A program made the translations under genes and the position numbers. From Denitratimonas sp037478135 (GTDB taxonomy: Bacteria > Pseudomonadota > Gammaproteobacteria > Xanthomonadales > Xanthomonadaceae), in the NCBI RefSeq assembly GCF_037478135.1, contig NZ_JBBHDV010000010.1:1-64000 (forward strand): a stretch of DNA of 64,000 nt. The letters are read 5' to 3'. This document shows, one piece after another, positions 51,257 through 60,461 of the stretch; within the stretch, counting starts at the first letter, position 1, and each line of letters begins with the position of its first letter. The notes below the pieces were generated by a model. That model did no database searches, had not been told where the DNA came from, and saw only the letters and a program-made list of their open reading frames with translations.

Positions 51257-54055
51257 GTGAAAAAGCTCGTACTGATCGATGGCTCCTCCTACCTGTACCG
51301 CGCGTTCCACGCGTTGCCGCCGCTGACCGGGCCGGACGGGTCGCCCACCGGCGCGCTGTTCGGCGTGGTCAACATGCTGCGCACCACGCTGAAGGAAAAA
51401 CCCGACTACGCCGCCTTCGTCATCGACGCCCCCGGCCCCACCTTCCGTGACGAGCTGTATGCGGACTACAAGGCCAACCGGCCACCGATGCCGGACGACC
51501 TGCGTGCCCAGGTGGAACCGATGCTGGCCATTGTCGAAGCGCTCGGGCTGCCGATCCTGCGCGAATCCGGGGTCGAAGCCGACGATGTGATCGGCACCCT
51601 GGCGGTGGCGGCACAAAAGGACGGCATCGAGGTCGAAATCTCCACCTCGGACAAGGATTTCGCGCAGCTGGTGCGGCCCGGCATTGCGCTGGTCAACACC
51701 ATGAGCGGCAGCCGCACCGCGAGCGCGGCCGATGTCGAGGAAAAGTTCGGCGTGCCACCCGAACGCATCGTCGATTATCTGGCGCTGATGGGTGACGCCG
51801 TCGACAACGTGCCCGGTGTGGAAAAGTGCGGCCCCAAGACCGCCGCCAAATGGCTGCACCAGTTCGGCTCGCTGGACGCGGTGATCGAACAGGCCGACCA
51901 GATCAAGGGCAAGGTCGGCGACAACCTGCGTGCCGCCCTGCCACGCCTGCCGCTGAACCGCGAACTGGTGACAATCCGCCTCGATGTGCCACTGCCGCAG
52001 AACCCGGACGATCTTGCCCTGCGCGAACGCGACACCGACACCTTGCGTACGCTTTACACCCGCTACGGCTTCAACCAGGCGCTGCGCGAACTGGGCGCCG
52101 CCAATGGCAATGGCAATGACGTGGAGCCCCCGCCGCCGGGCGATGGCTCCCGCGATGCACTGACCGAACCGGGCAAGGTACGCGGCCGCGGCCACATCAG
52201 CGCAGCGGCCGCACCCGAACACGGGCTGGATCCGGCCCTGGCGGCACCGGGTGAATACGAAACCATTCTGGATGCCGACGCGCTGGCCGGCTGGATCGAA
52301 CGCCTGCGCGATGCCGAGCTGATCGCCTTCGACACCGAAACCGACTCGCTCGACCCGATGCGCGCCAATCTGATCGGCCTGAGTTTTGCGGTTGAATCCG
52401 GCCGCGCCGCTTACGTGCCGCTGGCGCACGACTACCCCGGCGCACCGGCCCAGTTGCCACGCGAACAGGTGCTGGATGCGCTGCGCCCGGTGCTGGAGGA
52501 TGCAGCAAGGCCCAAGCTCGGCCAGCACGGCAAATACGATCTCCACGTGATGCGCCGTCACGGCGTGCAGATGCGCGGCTATGCACAGGACACGCTGCTG
52601 CAGAGCTTCGTGCTGAACTCGACCGCCACCCGCCACGATCTGGATTCGCTGGCGCTGCGCTATCTGGGCTACAGCACGCTGCGCTACGAGGACATCGCCG
52701 GCAAGGGCGCCAAGCAGATTCCGTTCTCGCAGGTGGATATCGAAACCGCCACGCGCTACGCCGCCGAGGACGCCGACATCTGCCTGCGCCTGTACCAGGT
52801 GCTGGCTGAAAAACTCGGCGCCGAGCCGTCGCTGCTGAAGGTCTACAACGAGATCGAAATGCCGCTGGTCGAGGTGCTGACCCGGATCGAGGAAAACGGC
52901 GTGCTGATCGACGCCGACGAACTGCGCCGCCAGAGCCGCGACCTGGCCGCGCGGATGCTGGCGATCCAGACCCGCGCCTTCGAGATCGCCGGGCGCAAGT
53001 TCAACCTGGACTCGCCCAAGCAGTTGCAGGCGCTGCTGTTCGAGGAGCTGGACCTGCCGATCGTAGTGAAAACCCCTACGGGCCAGCCCTCCACCAACGA
53101 GGACGCGCTGGAAGCCATCGCCGACAAGCACGAGCTGCCGCGCCTGATCCTGGACTACCGCGCGCTGACCAAGCTGCGCAGCACCTACACCGAAAAGCTG
53201 GTGGAAATGATCAACCCGGACACCGGCCGGGTGCACACCAGCTACCACCAGGGCGGCGCCGCCACCGGACGGCTGTCCTCCAGCGACCCGAACCTGCAGA
53301 ACATCCCGATCCGCAGCGAGGACGGCCGCCGCATCCGCTGCGCCTTCGTCGCGCCGCCGGGGCGCGCGATCGTGGCGTTCGACTATTCCCAGATCGAACT
53401 GCGCATCATGGCCCACCTGTCCGGCGACGCCGGCCTGATCAGCGCCTTTGAACAGGGCCAGGACATCCACCGCGCCACCGCCGCCGAGGTCTTCGGAGTG
53501 GAACTGGACGCGGTCGATGCCAACCAGCGCCGCGCTGCCAAGGCGATCAACTTCGGCCTGATCTACGGCATGGGCGCGTTCGGTCTGGCGCGCCAGCTGG
53601 ATGTGCCGCGCAACCAGGCGCAGGACTACATCAGCCTGTACTTCAGCCGCTATCCGGGCGTGCACGATTTCATGGAACGCACCCGCGAGGAGGCACGCGA
53701 GCGCGGCTATGTCGAAACCGTATTCGGCCGCCGCCTGTATCTGGCCGAGATCCGTTCGCGCAACGCCAACCAGCGCGCCGGCGCCGAACGCGCCGCGATC
53801 AATGCGCCCATGCAGGGCACCGCGGCGGACATCATCAAGCGTGCGATGCGGCAGGTGCATGACTGGCTCGAACCCCACGCCGAGCAGGCCCGGATGATCA
53901 TGCAGGTGCATGACGAACTGGTGTTCGAGTCCGACACCGGCTTCGTCGAAACACTCATCTCCCAGGTGCGCCAGCGCATGGAGGACGCCGCCTCGCTGCG
54001 GGTGCCGCTGATCGTGGATGCCGGTGTGGGCGACAACTGGGACCAGGCGCACTGA
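51257..54055 (+). CDS. polA: DNA polymerase I
   Basis: PolA of 932 residues, for Okazaki fragment processing and repair. The N-terminal 290 residues are the 5' nuclease domain (KKLVLIDGSSYLYRAFHALP, LPILRESGVEADDVIGTLA). The 3'-5' exonuclease domain has the Asp-x-Glu motif AFDTETDSLDP, followed by TLLQSFVLNSTATRHDLDSL and YAAEDADICLRL. The polymerase domain has FDYSQIELRIMAHLS, RRAAKAINFGLIYGMGAFGL and QVHDELVFE. The proofreading residues look intact. A small-RNA gene is predicted downstream. Confidence 0.98.
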   Translation: MKKLVLIDGSSYLYRAFHALPPLTGPDGSPTGALFGVVNMLRTTLKEKPDYAAFVIDAPGPTFRDELYADYKANRPPMPDDLRAQVEPMLAIVEALGLPILRESGVEADDVIGTLAVAAQKDGIEVEISTSDKDFAQLVRPGIALVNTMSGSRTASAADVEEKFGVPPERIVDYLALMGDAVDNVPGVEKCGPKTAAKWLHQFGSLDAVIEQADQIKGKVGDNLRAALPRLPLNRELVTIRLDVPLPQNPDDLALRERDTDTLRTLYTRYGFNQALRELGAANGNGNDVEPPPPGDGSRDALTEPGKVRGRGHISAAAAPEHGLDPALAAPGEYETILDADALAGWIERLRDAELIAFDTETDSLDPMRANLIGLSFAVESGRAAYVPLAHDYPGAPAQLPREQVLDALRPVLEDAARPKLGQHGKYDLHVMRRHGVQMRGYAQDTLLQSFVLNSTATRHDLDSLALRYLGYSTLRYEDIAGKGAKQIPFSQVDIETATRYAAEDADICLRLYQVLAEKLGAEPSLLKVYNEIEMPLVEVLTRIEENGVLIDADELRRQSRDLAARMLAIQTRAFEIAGRKFNLDSPKQLQALLFEELDLPIVVKTPTGQPSTNEDALEAIADKHELPRLILDYRALTKLRSTYTEKLVEMINPDTGRVHTSYHQGGAATGRLSSSDPNLQNIPIRSEDGRRIRCAFVAPPGRAIVAFDYSQIELRIMAHLSGDAGLISAFEQGQDIHRATAAEVFGVELDAVDANQRRAAKAINFGLIYGMGAFGLARQLDVPRNQAQDYISLYFSRYPGVHDFMERTREEARERGYVETVFGRRLYLAEIRSRNANQRAGAERAAINAPMQGTAADIIKRAMRQVHDWLEPHAEQARMIMQVHDELVFESDTGFVETLISQVRQRMEDAASLRVPLIVDAGVGDNWDQAH

Positions 54056-54320
54056 TGCCGCCCGGAATCATGTCTCCCGTCGCGCCGCCACCAGCTTCCG
54101 CAACCGCGCCGTGACCAGTGGCACTTGAATATGGCGACATATTCCCCACACTGTTTCATTGGTTTTCAATCCCGACTCCCGAGAGATCGGGCGACTGGCC
54201 ATAAGTCACTGAAAACACATGGCCATTGGCACAATTGGCCGGCTTCGTCGCGAAGCAATGAATGCGTCCTGAATTGTCCTTTGGCCCAATGCAAAACTCA
54301 GGGAACCTTCAGGCTGTTTT
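54056..54320. other. Untranslated region between polA and the small RNA
   Basis: No convincing coding frame. It is more A+T-rich than its neighbours and contains CCCGA-N11-TCGGG (54171-54191), TGGCCAT-N16-ATGGCCA (54196-54225) and GCTTCG-TCG-CGAAGC (54242-54256). One of these may end polA transcription; the others may be regulatory sites for the small RNA. Confidence 0.4.
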
Positions 54321-54326
54321 GATAAT
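54321..54326 (+). promoter_or_regulatory. -10 box of the predicted small RNA
   Basis: GATAAT matches five of six -10 positions and is followed about seven bases later by the predicted RNA start near 54333. A -35 box is not obvious, suggesting activator dependence. Confidence 0.4.
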
Positions 54327-54332
54327 CTATGC

Positions 54333-54467
54333 CCACGGTGGACGCAACGCCACCCGTGATCCACCTGCCCCCCCTCGGGTGGATCCGCTGGAATCCCTGG
54401 CTCTCCCCTGGCCCCGATTCCAGCCCGGCCCCGCAGGTCTCCCCCCTGGCCTGCGGGGCTTTTCTTT
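54333..54467 (+). ncRNA. Predicted sX13-like small RNA with C-rich loops
   Basis: A run of stable hairpins in the polA-downstream gap. The clearest are 54358-54385 (GATCCACC stem, loop with seven C), 54388-54423 (CTGGAATC stem, C-rich 20-base loop) and 54428-54459 (GCCCCGCAGG stem, loop TCTCCCCCCTGG) followed by TTTTCTTTT, a rho-independent terminator. A -10-like box lies just before. Multiple C-rich loops and location after polA match sX13 of Xanthomonas as I recall it, an Hfq-era regulator of virulence mRNAs with G-rich sites. The place also corresponds to Spot 42 in enterics. There is no coding capacity. Exact ends are estimates. Confidence 0.7.
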
Positions 54468-54468
54468 T
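54428..54468 (+). terminator. Rho-independent terminator of the small RNA
   Basis: A 10-bp perfect stem GCCCCGCAGG with a 12-base loop and its complement, directly followed by TTTTCTTTT. This is the best terminator in the window. Confidence 0.85.
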
Positions 54469-54520
54469 GTGCCTCCTGCAAGCTTGTCCGCCCGACCCGG
54501 GCATTGTGCGCTGCACCGCG

Positions 54521-54531
54521 TAAACTAGCGG
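54521..54531 (+). promoter_or_regulatory. Possible -10 region of the aminotransferase gene
   Basis: TAAACTAGCGG, identical to the 11-mer before polA, lies about 30 bases before the start codon at 54560. Confidence 0.35.
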
Positions 54532-54559
54532 ACGGTCCCCTCCCACAGGTACGTCCGCC

Positions 54560-55681
54560 ATGCCCAGCTTCCACCCGCCCCGTCGCCTGCTGCTCGGTCC
54601 CGGCCCGTCCGATGTGCCGCAGCGCATCCTCGATGCCTTGGCCCGCCCCACGATCGGCCATCTGGATCCCGCCTTCGTCGGCATGATGGATGAGCTCAAG
54701 GAACTGCTGCGCTACGCCTTCCAGACCGCCAACACGCTGACGATTCCGGTCTCGGCGCCCGGTTCGGCCGGCATGGAAACCTGCTTCGTCAATCTGATCG
54801 AACCCGGCGATACCGTCATCGTCTGCCGCAACGGCGTGTTCGGCGGGCGCATGCGCGAAAACGTGCTGCGCGTGGGCGCCACGCCGGTGATGGTCGAAGA
54901 CGATTTCGGCCAGCCGGTCGATCCGGACAAGGTCGAAGCCGCGCTGCGCGCCAACCCCGGCGCCAAGGCCGTCGCCTTCGTGCACGCTGAAACCTCCACC
55001 GGCGCCGCCTCCGATGCCGCCACGCTGTGCCGGCTGGCGCGCGAACACGGCGCGCTGTCGATCGTGGATGCGGTCACCAGCCTGGGCGGCACCGAACTGG
55101 ATGTCGATGGCTGGGGCATCGATGCGATCTATTCTGGTTCGCAGAAATGCCTTTCGGCGCCGCCAGGTCTTTCACCACTTAGCTTCAGCGCCCGCGCCAC
55201 CGGCACATTGAAGGCACGCAAGTCACCGGTGCAAAGCTGGTTCCTGGACCTGAGCCTGGTGATGGGCTACTGGGACGGCAGCGGTGGGCGCAGCTACCAC
55301 CACACCGCACCGGTCAACATGGCCTATGCGCTGCATGAATCGCTGACGATGCTGAAGGAAGAAGGCCTGACGGCCGCGTGGGCGCGTCACCGTGCCAACC
55401 ACGAACGGCTGCGCGATGGTCTTCAGGCGCTCGGTCTGGAACTGCTGGTGGACGAGCGCCATCGGCTGCCGCAACTCAATGCCGTGGTCGTGCCCGAAGG
55501 TGTCGACGAAGCCGGCGTGCGCCGCACCCTGCTGGACACCCACAGCATCGAAATCGGCGCCGGTCTCGGACCGCTGGCCGGCAAGATCTGGCGCATCGGG
55601 CTGATGGGCGCCTCCAGCCGTCCTGAAGCCGTGGATCGCGTGCTCGAAGCACTGGCCCAGGCCCTGGGGCGACGCGCGTGA
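54560..55681 (+). CDS. Class V aminotransferase (alanine/serine-glyoxylate type)
   Basis: PLP enzyme of 373 residues. It starts FHPPRRLLLGPGPSDVPQRILDALARPTIGHLDPAF, typical of alanine- and serine-glyoxylate aminotransferases. The substrate helix VSAPGSAGMETC, the PLP-binding Asp in LSIVDAVTSLGG and the Schiff-base lysine in SGSQKCLSAPPGL are present. It probably transfers the amino group of alanine or serine to glyoxylate, detoxifying glyoxylate. The specific donor cannot be read. The ubiB gene follows after 31 bases. Confidence 0.92.
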   Translation: MPSFHPPRRLLLGPGPSDVPQRILDALARPTIGHLDPAFVGMMDELKELLRYAFQTANTLTIPVSAPGSAGMETCFVNLIEPGDTVIVCRNGVFGGRMRENVLRVGATPVMVEDDFGQPVDPDKVEAALRANPGAKAVAFVHAETSTGAASDAATLCRLAREHGALSIVDAVTSLGGTELDVDGWGIDAIYSGSQKCLSAPPGLSPLSFSARATGTLKARKSPVQSWFLDLSLVMGYWDGSGGRSYHHTAPVNMAYALHESLTMLKEEGLTAAWARHRANHERLRDGLQALGLELLVDERHRLPQLNAVVVPEGVDEAGVRRTLLDTHSIEIGAGLGPLAGKIWRIGLMGASSRPEAVDRVLEALAQALGRRA

Positions 55682-55712
55682 ATCTGACCCTGCCTGCCGG
55701 AGTACCGCGCTG

Positions 55713-57383
55713 ATGCTGAAACGCCTGCGTGGCAGCCGCCGTCTGTGGCAGGTCGGCCGCACCCTGCTGCGTTACCGCCTCGATGTACTGCTGGAAGGCA
55801 CGCCGCTGGAACGCCGGCTGGCGCTGCTGCGCCCGCTGGCACCGCGCGTTTCCGCCGACCAGCCACGCGGCGTGCGGCTGCGCCTGGCGTTGCAGGAACT
55901 GGGGCCGATCTTCGTCAAGTTCGGGCAGATCCTGTCGACCCGGCGCGATCTGGTGCCGCCGGATATCGCGCAAGAGCTGGCGCTGCTGCAGGATCAGGTC
56001 GCGCCGTTCGATGCCGGCATCGCGCGCGCGCAGATCGAAACCGCGCTCGGCGCGCCGGTCGACAGCCTGTTCGCCGGTTTCGATGACACACCGCTGGCCT
56101 CGGCCTCGATCGCGCAGGTGCACGCCGCCACGCTGGAAGGCGGCCGCGAAGTCGTGATCAAGGTGCTGCGCCCCGGCATCCACGCCCGCATCGACGGAGA
56201 CATCGCGCTGTTGCGCACCCTCGCCGGGCTGGTGCAGCGCCACCATCCGCGTGCCCACCGCATCCGCCCCGGCGACGTGGTCGACGAGATCGCCGCCACT
56301 TTGCAGGCCGAACTGGATCTTCAGCGTGAAGGTGCCAACGCCAGCGTGCTGCGCCGCAACTGGGAACATTCAGCCGATCTCTACATCCCGGATATCGTCT
56401 GGAGCCATACGCGTGAAAGCGTGCTTACGCTGGAACGGGTACGCGGCATCCCGTCCGATGACGTCGCCGCGCTCGACGCCGCCGGCATCGACCGCAAGGC
56501 GCTGGCGGCCAAGGCGGTGCGGGTGTTCTACGAACAGGTGTTCCGCGACAACTTCTTCCACGCCGACGCCCACGCCGGCAACATCTGGGTCGATCCGGAC
56601 CCGGCGCGCGCCGCCGATCCACGCTTCATCGCGCTGGATTTCGGCATCGTCGGCCAGCTCTCGCCGCGCGACCAGTACTGGCTGGCGGAAAACTTCATGG
56701 CGATCTTCCGCCGCGATTACCGCCGCATCGCCGAGCTGCATGTGGCCGCCGGCTGGATGCCGCCCCACATCCGCGTGGAAGAACTGGAAGCGGCCGCACG
56801 CGCGGTATGCGAGCCCTACTTCACCCGCCCGCTGTCCGAGTTCTCGCTCGGCGAAGTGCTGCTGAAACTGTTCCGCACCGCGCAGCGGCACGAACTGACG
56901 TTGCAGCCGCAACTGATCCTGCTCCAGAAGACCCTGTTCAACATCGAGGGCCTGGGCCGCCTGCTGGATCCAACCCTGGACCTGTGGGCGATTGCACGCC
57001 CGGTGCTGGAACGCATCCTGCGCGAGCGTTACAGCCCGGCACGGCTGCGGCGCGAGTTCCGCCAGCGTCTGCCGGAGCTGATGTCCAGCGCACCGGACAT
57101 GCCACGGCTGGTGCATGCCTGGTTCGTGCAACAGGTCGATGGCGCACACGCGGTCAACCTGCGCTCGCAGGATCTGGCCGCGCTGGCCGACGCCGCGCGC
57201 GACACACCACGGCGTCTGGTGCGCGCAGTGCTCGGCAGCGGCCTGCTGGTCACCGCCGCACTGCTTTACGCTTTCGACCAGGCCGGCCCGCGCTGGCTCG
57301 GGCTGCCGGCCAGCGCCTGGCTCGCCGCCGGTGGCTCGCTATTGGCCTTCATCAGCGCACGCGCCCGAAAGCCCGCCCGCTGA
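55713..57383 (+). CDS. ubiB: ABC1/UbiB-family atypical kinase
   Basis: UbiB-like protein of 556 residues, needed for ubiquinone synthesis in related bacteria. It has the KxGQ motif (FVKFGQILSTRRDLVP), an Ala-rich nucleotide loop (SASIAQVHAATLEGG), the ExD-type region (AELDLQREG), HADAHAGNIWVD and LDFGIVGQL. The C-terminal 60 residues contain one or two hydrophobic helices that may anchor it at the membrane. The ATG at 55713 is the natural start. A strong hairpin follows the stop. Confidence 0.92.
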   Translation: MLKRLRGSRRLWQVGRTLLRYRLDVLLEGTPLERRLALLRPLAPRVSADQPRGVRLRLALQELGPIFVKFGQILSTRRDLVPPDIAQELALLQDQVAPFDAGIARAQIETALGAPVDSLFAGFDDTPLASASIAQVHAATLEGGREVVIKVLRPGIHARIDGDIALLRTLAGLVQRHHPRAHRIRPGDVVDEIAATLQAELDLQREGANASVLRRNWEHSADLYIPDIVWSHTRESVLTLERVRGIPSDDVAALDAAGIDRKALAAKAVRVFYEQVFRDNFFHADAHAGNIWVDPDPARAADPRFIALDFGIVGQLSPRDQYWLAENFMAIFRRDYRRIAELHVAAGWMPPHIRVEELEAAARAVCEPYFTRPLSEFSLGEVLLKLFRTAQRHELTLQPQLILLQKTLFNIEGLGRLLDPTLDLWAIARPVLERILRERYSPARLRREFRQRLPELMSSAPDMPRLVHAWFVQQVDGAHAVNLRSQDLAALADAARDTPRRLVRAVLGSGLLVTAALLYAFDQAGPRWLGLPASAWLAAGGSLLAFISARARKPAR

Positions 57384-57413
57384 CAGACATGCCGGCGCCT
57401 TGATGCCGGCATG
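57384..57413 (+). terminator. Terminator after ubiB
   Basis: GACATGCCGGC and its exact complement form an 11-bp stem with an 8-base loop, followed by CGCTTTT. It starts right after the ubiB stop. Confidence 0.75.
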
Positions 57414-57471
57414 TCCGCTTTTCACCCGGATGCGCGTATCCCTCCACTTTCCATTGAGTGGAGCCGCGCCG

Positions 57472-59208
57472 ATGTATCCGTCACGCCTGTTGCTGTTGTC
57501 CCTGCTTGCCACCGGCCCGGCCGTGGCCGCTGAAAACGTCGCCATCGTGCTGGATGCTTCCGGCTCCATGTGGGGCCAGATCGACGGCCGCAGCAAGATC
57601 GAAATCGCGCGCGAAGCGGTCGCCGGCATCGTCGCGGACTGGGAGCCGGACAACCACATCGCCCTGGTCGCCTACGGGCACACCCGCAAGGGCGACTGCG
57701 GCGACATCCAGACCCTGATTCCGCTCGGCCCGCTCGACGCCGGCACGTTCATGGCGCAGGTCAATGCGCTCAACCCGAAGGGCATGACACCGCTGTCGCA
57801 GGCCACCATCAACGCCGCGCAGGCCCTGCGCGCGAGCGAACAGAAAGCCACCGTGGTGCTGGTCAGCGACGGCGAGGAAACCTGCGACATGGACCCGTGC
57901 GCGGTCGGCACCGAACTGGCGCGCAGCGGCGTGGATTTCACCGCGCACGTGATCGGTTTCGATGTGAACGACCCGACCCATCGGGCGCAGCTGCGCTGCC
58001 TGGCCGAAAACACCGGCGGGCGCTATTTCAACGCACGTGATGCCGGCGAACTGGGCACCGCGATCCGTGGCGCGGTGCAGGCCAGCACGGCGGCAGAAGC
58101 GCTGCCCCCTGCCAACGCCAGTCTGGCTCCGCAGGGCAGCGCGCGCATCACGCTGCCGCTGGAAGTGGAATGGAGTGGCCCGGCCGATGCCCGCGATTAC
58201 ATCGCCGTGGCGCAGCCGGACGCGGACGAGCACCGCTATATCCACTACACCAATGTGCCCGAGTCCTCCGCCGAGCAGGCCCGTGGCCAGCTTGCCCTGA
58301 TGATGCCCGCCGAGGCCGGCAACTATGAACTGCGCTACGTCAGCCCTGGCCGGACACCATCCGTGCTGGCGCGCCACGCGTTGCAGGTCGGCGATGCGGA
58401 AGCCCGCCTCGAAGCGCCGGATACCGCGATGGCCGGTGAGCAGATCCGGGTCATCGCCGAAGGCCCGGAAGGCCCGCGCCACTGGGTCGGTTTCGTGCAA
58501 ACCGGTGCCGATGCCGGTTCGTACATCAACAACCATTACGCACGGCTGTCCGGGCCGCGCAGCGAGCTGCGACTCAAGGTGCCGGCCACGCCCGGCGAAT
58601 ACGAACTGCGCTATGTGCTCAACGAAAGCGAACGCGTGATCGCCAGCCGCCCGATCCGGGTGGAGCCGGCCAGGGCCAGCGTCAGCGGTCCAGCCGAAGT
58701 AATGGCCGGGGACCGGATCACGATCCAAGCGCAGGGCCCGGCTCACGGCAGCCACTGGATCGGCGTGGCGCCCGCAGGCGGCGACGCCGGCAGCTACGTG
58801 GCCAACGGCTACGCCCGGCCGCAAGGCGCGCAATCCAGCGTCACGGTTACTGCACCACTGGAGCCCGGCGCGTATGAATACCGCTATGTGCTGTATGAAT
58901 CCGCCGCCGTGGTCGCATCGCAGCCGCTGACGGTACAGCCGGCCCGCGCCCATCTGGAAGTGCACGCCAGCCATGTGGCCGGCAGCCAGGTCGTGGTCGG
59001 TTTCAGCGGCCCGCGTGGTGGCGGCCACTGGATCGGTTTCGTGCCGGTGGGCGGCGATGGCAGTTCCTACGAAGGCTGGGCCTATGTCCCCGAGCACGGC
59101 GACAGCCTCACGCTGCGCGCGCCCGCCGAAGTCGGCGACTGGGAACTGATCTATCACATGGGTGGGCAGGTCATCGCCCGCCAGCCGGTGCGCGTCACCG
59201 CTCCGTAA
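57472..59208 (+). CDS. Secreted VWA-domain protein with four repeats
   Basis: Protein of 578 residues. A signal peptide (residues 1-20) is followed by a von Willebrand A domain (about 22-205) with the full MIDAS: DASGS, the Thr in KGMTPLS and the Asp in LVSDGEETC. Four repeats of about 90 residues follow (218-309, 311-400, 401-491, 492-578). Each has an HWIG/HWVG/DYIA core, G-x-D-A-G-S-Y and E-x-R-Y-V strands, suggesting immunoglobulin-like folds. A cell-surface or periplasmic binding role is likely but unknown. ATG 57472 gives the proper signal peptide; an earlier in-frame ATG exists at 57430. Confidence 0.85.
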   Translation: MYPSRLLLLSLLATGPAVAAENVAIVLDASGSMWGQIDGRSKIEIAREAVAGIVADWEPDNHIALVAYGHTRKGDCGDIQTLIPLGPLDAGTFMAQVNALNPKGMTPLSQATINAAQALRASEQKATVVLVSDGEETCDMDPCAVGTELARSGVDFTAHVIGFDVNDPTHRAQLRCLAENTGGRYFNARDAGELGTAIRGAVQASTAAEALPPANASLAPQGSARITLPLEVEWSGPADARDYIAVAQPDADEHRYIHYTNVPESSAEQARGQLALMMPAEAGNYELRYVSPGRTPSVLARHALQVGDAEARLEAPDTAMAGEQIRVIAEGPEGPRHWVGFVQTGADAGSYINNHYARLSGPRSELRLKVPATPGEYELRYVLNESERVIASRPIRVEPARASVSGPAEVMAGDRITIQAQGPAHGSHWIGVAPAGGDAGSYVANGYARPQGAQSSVTVTAPLEPGAYEYRYVLYESAAVVASQPLTVQPARAHLEVHASHVAGSQVVVGFSGPRGGGHWIGFVPVGGDGSSYEGWAYVPEHGDSLTLRAPAEVGDWELIYHMGGQVIARQPVRVTAP

Positions 59209-59262
59209 AGATGACGCTGGCGCAGGGGGTCTGCTGCCAGCGTGCCGGAGTGGTCTGAAAAG

Positions 59263-59305
59263 GCGCCGGGTGCCGTCTGCTGGAGGGACAGGCAGCACCC
59301 GGCGC
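59263..59305 (-). terminator. Terminator of the MotA/MotB-like operon
   Basis: Read on the minus strand, GCGCCGGGTGC and its 11-bp complement around a long loop are followed by CTTTTCAGA. It lies 29 bases after the stop of the OmpA-like gene. Confidence 0.7.
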
Positions 59306-59333
59306 GACGCTTGGCCGGCGCAACGCCCGGATT

Positions 59334-60461
59334 TCAGCGGTTGGTGAGCTGGATCTCGATGCGGCGGTTGATCGCGTGCGCGGCCTCGGTGTCGGCCGAG
59401 TCGAGCGGCCGGAATTCACCGAAACCATTGGCCGACAGCCGGTTGGCCGGCACTCCGCGCGTGACCAGGTATTTGACGATGGCAATCGCACGCGCGCTGG
59501 ACAGTTCCCAGTTCGACGGGAAGCGCGCGGTGGCGATCGGGCGGCGGTCTGTATGGCCGTCGATGCGCAGCACCCAGTCGATGTCGCTGGGGATTTCGGA
59601 AGCCACCTGGGTCAGGGTGTCGGCCAGCGAATCCAGTTGCGCCAGCGCCACCGGCGTCAGCTCGTCGGTGCCGGAGGCGAACAGCAGTTCGCTTGGCACC
59701 ACGAAACGGTCGCCGACGATCTGGATGTCCGAGCGCCCGCCCAGCACTTCACGCAGCTTGCCGAAGAAATCCGAGCGGTAACGCTGAAGTTCACCCACGC
59801 GCTGGGCCAGCGCCAGATTCAGTTCCTTGCCCAGCTCCTCGATCCGGACATCCTTGGCGGTGGACTGGGCGCGCTGCAATTCCAGTGCAGCGGTGATTTC
59901 ATCCAGCTGTTCGCGCAAGGCCGCCATCTGCCGGTTCAGCAGTTCCACCTGCGCGGCGGACTGTGCGGAAAGTTCGGTCTGCACGACCAGCTTTTCGCGC
60001 TCGCCTTCCAGTTCGGCCAGACGCGTGGCGATCTCGGCTTCAAGCTGACGCTTGAGTTCGGCCAGCGCGCTGATGTCGGTGGAAAGGCGTGCAATATGCG
60101 CCTGGTCCTCCTCGTTCTGCGCCTGCGAACGGGTCAGTGCGGCCGTGGTGGCGTCCAGATTCAGGCGCAGCGCGTCGCGTTCGCCCTGGGTCTGCGCGAG
60201 CGAGGCCGACAGCTCGTTGACCTGGCCCAGCGCGGCAACCTTGGCCTCCTGCTCCATCGACAGCGTGCGCGCCAGTTGCGCCAACTCGGCATTGAGCTGG
60301 GCCAGCGCCTTGTCGCGCCCGGACAGCGCATCGGACAGCACGAACTGGCCGACGGTGAAGATCAGCAGCATGAACACCAGCACCATCAACAGGGCGCTGA
60401 GGGCATCGACGAAGCCAGGCCAGAAGTCGATACCGCGACGGCGGCGGGCGGCCAGGCTCAT
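59334..60461 (-). CDS. MotB/OmpA-like inner-membrane protein
   Basis: Protein of 375 residues. A single transmembrane helix near the start contains PGFVDALSALLMVLVFMLLIFTV, with the Asp that carries protons in MotB-like stators. A long coiled coil (about 45-220) leads to a C-terminal OmpA-like peptidoglycan-binding domain (SELLFASGTDELTPVALAQLDSLA ... RIDGHTDRRPI ... GFGEFRPL). It pairs with the MotA/TolQ-like protein of the next gene upstream; the start ATG overlaps that gene's stop (ATGA). No flagellar genes are near, so this is a non-flagellar proton-driven complex. Confidence 0.88.
   Translation of the reverse strand: MSLAARRRRGIDFWPGFVDALSALLMVLVFMLLIFTVGQFVLSDALSGRDKALAQLNAELAQLARTLSMEQEAKVAALGQVNELSASLAQTQGERDALRLNLDATTAALTRSQAQNEEDQAHIARLSTDISALAELKRQLEAEIATRLAELEGEREKLVVQTELSAQSAAQVELLNRQMAALREQLDEITAALELQRAQSTAKDVRIEELGKELNLALAQRVGELQRYRSDFFGKLREVLGGRSDIQIVGDRFVVPSELLFASGTDELTPVALAQLDSLADTLTQVASEIPSDIDWVLRIDGHTDRRPIATARFPSNWELSSARAIAIVKYLVTRGVPANRLSANGFGEFRPLDSADTEAAHAINRRIEIQLTNR

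Noticed and set aside
51221..54052. Long open frame antisense to polA
   Set aside because: It is a mirror of the GC-rich codon pattern of polA, has no domain and no proper start. Similar antisense frames over the P-type ATPase (4869-6956) and the VWA gene (57481-59298) were rejected for the same reason.
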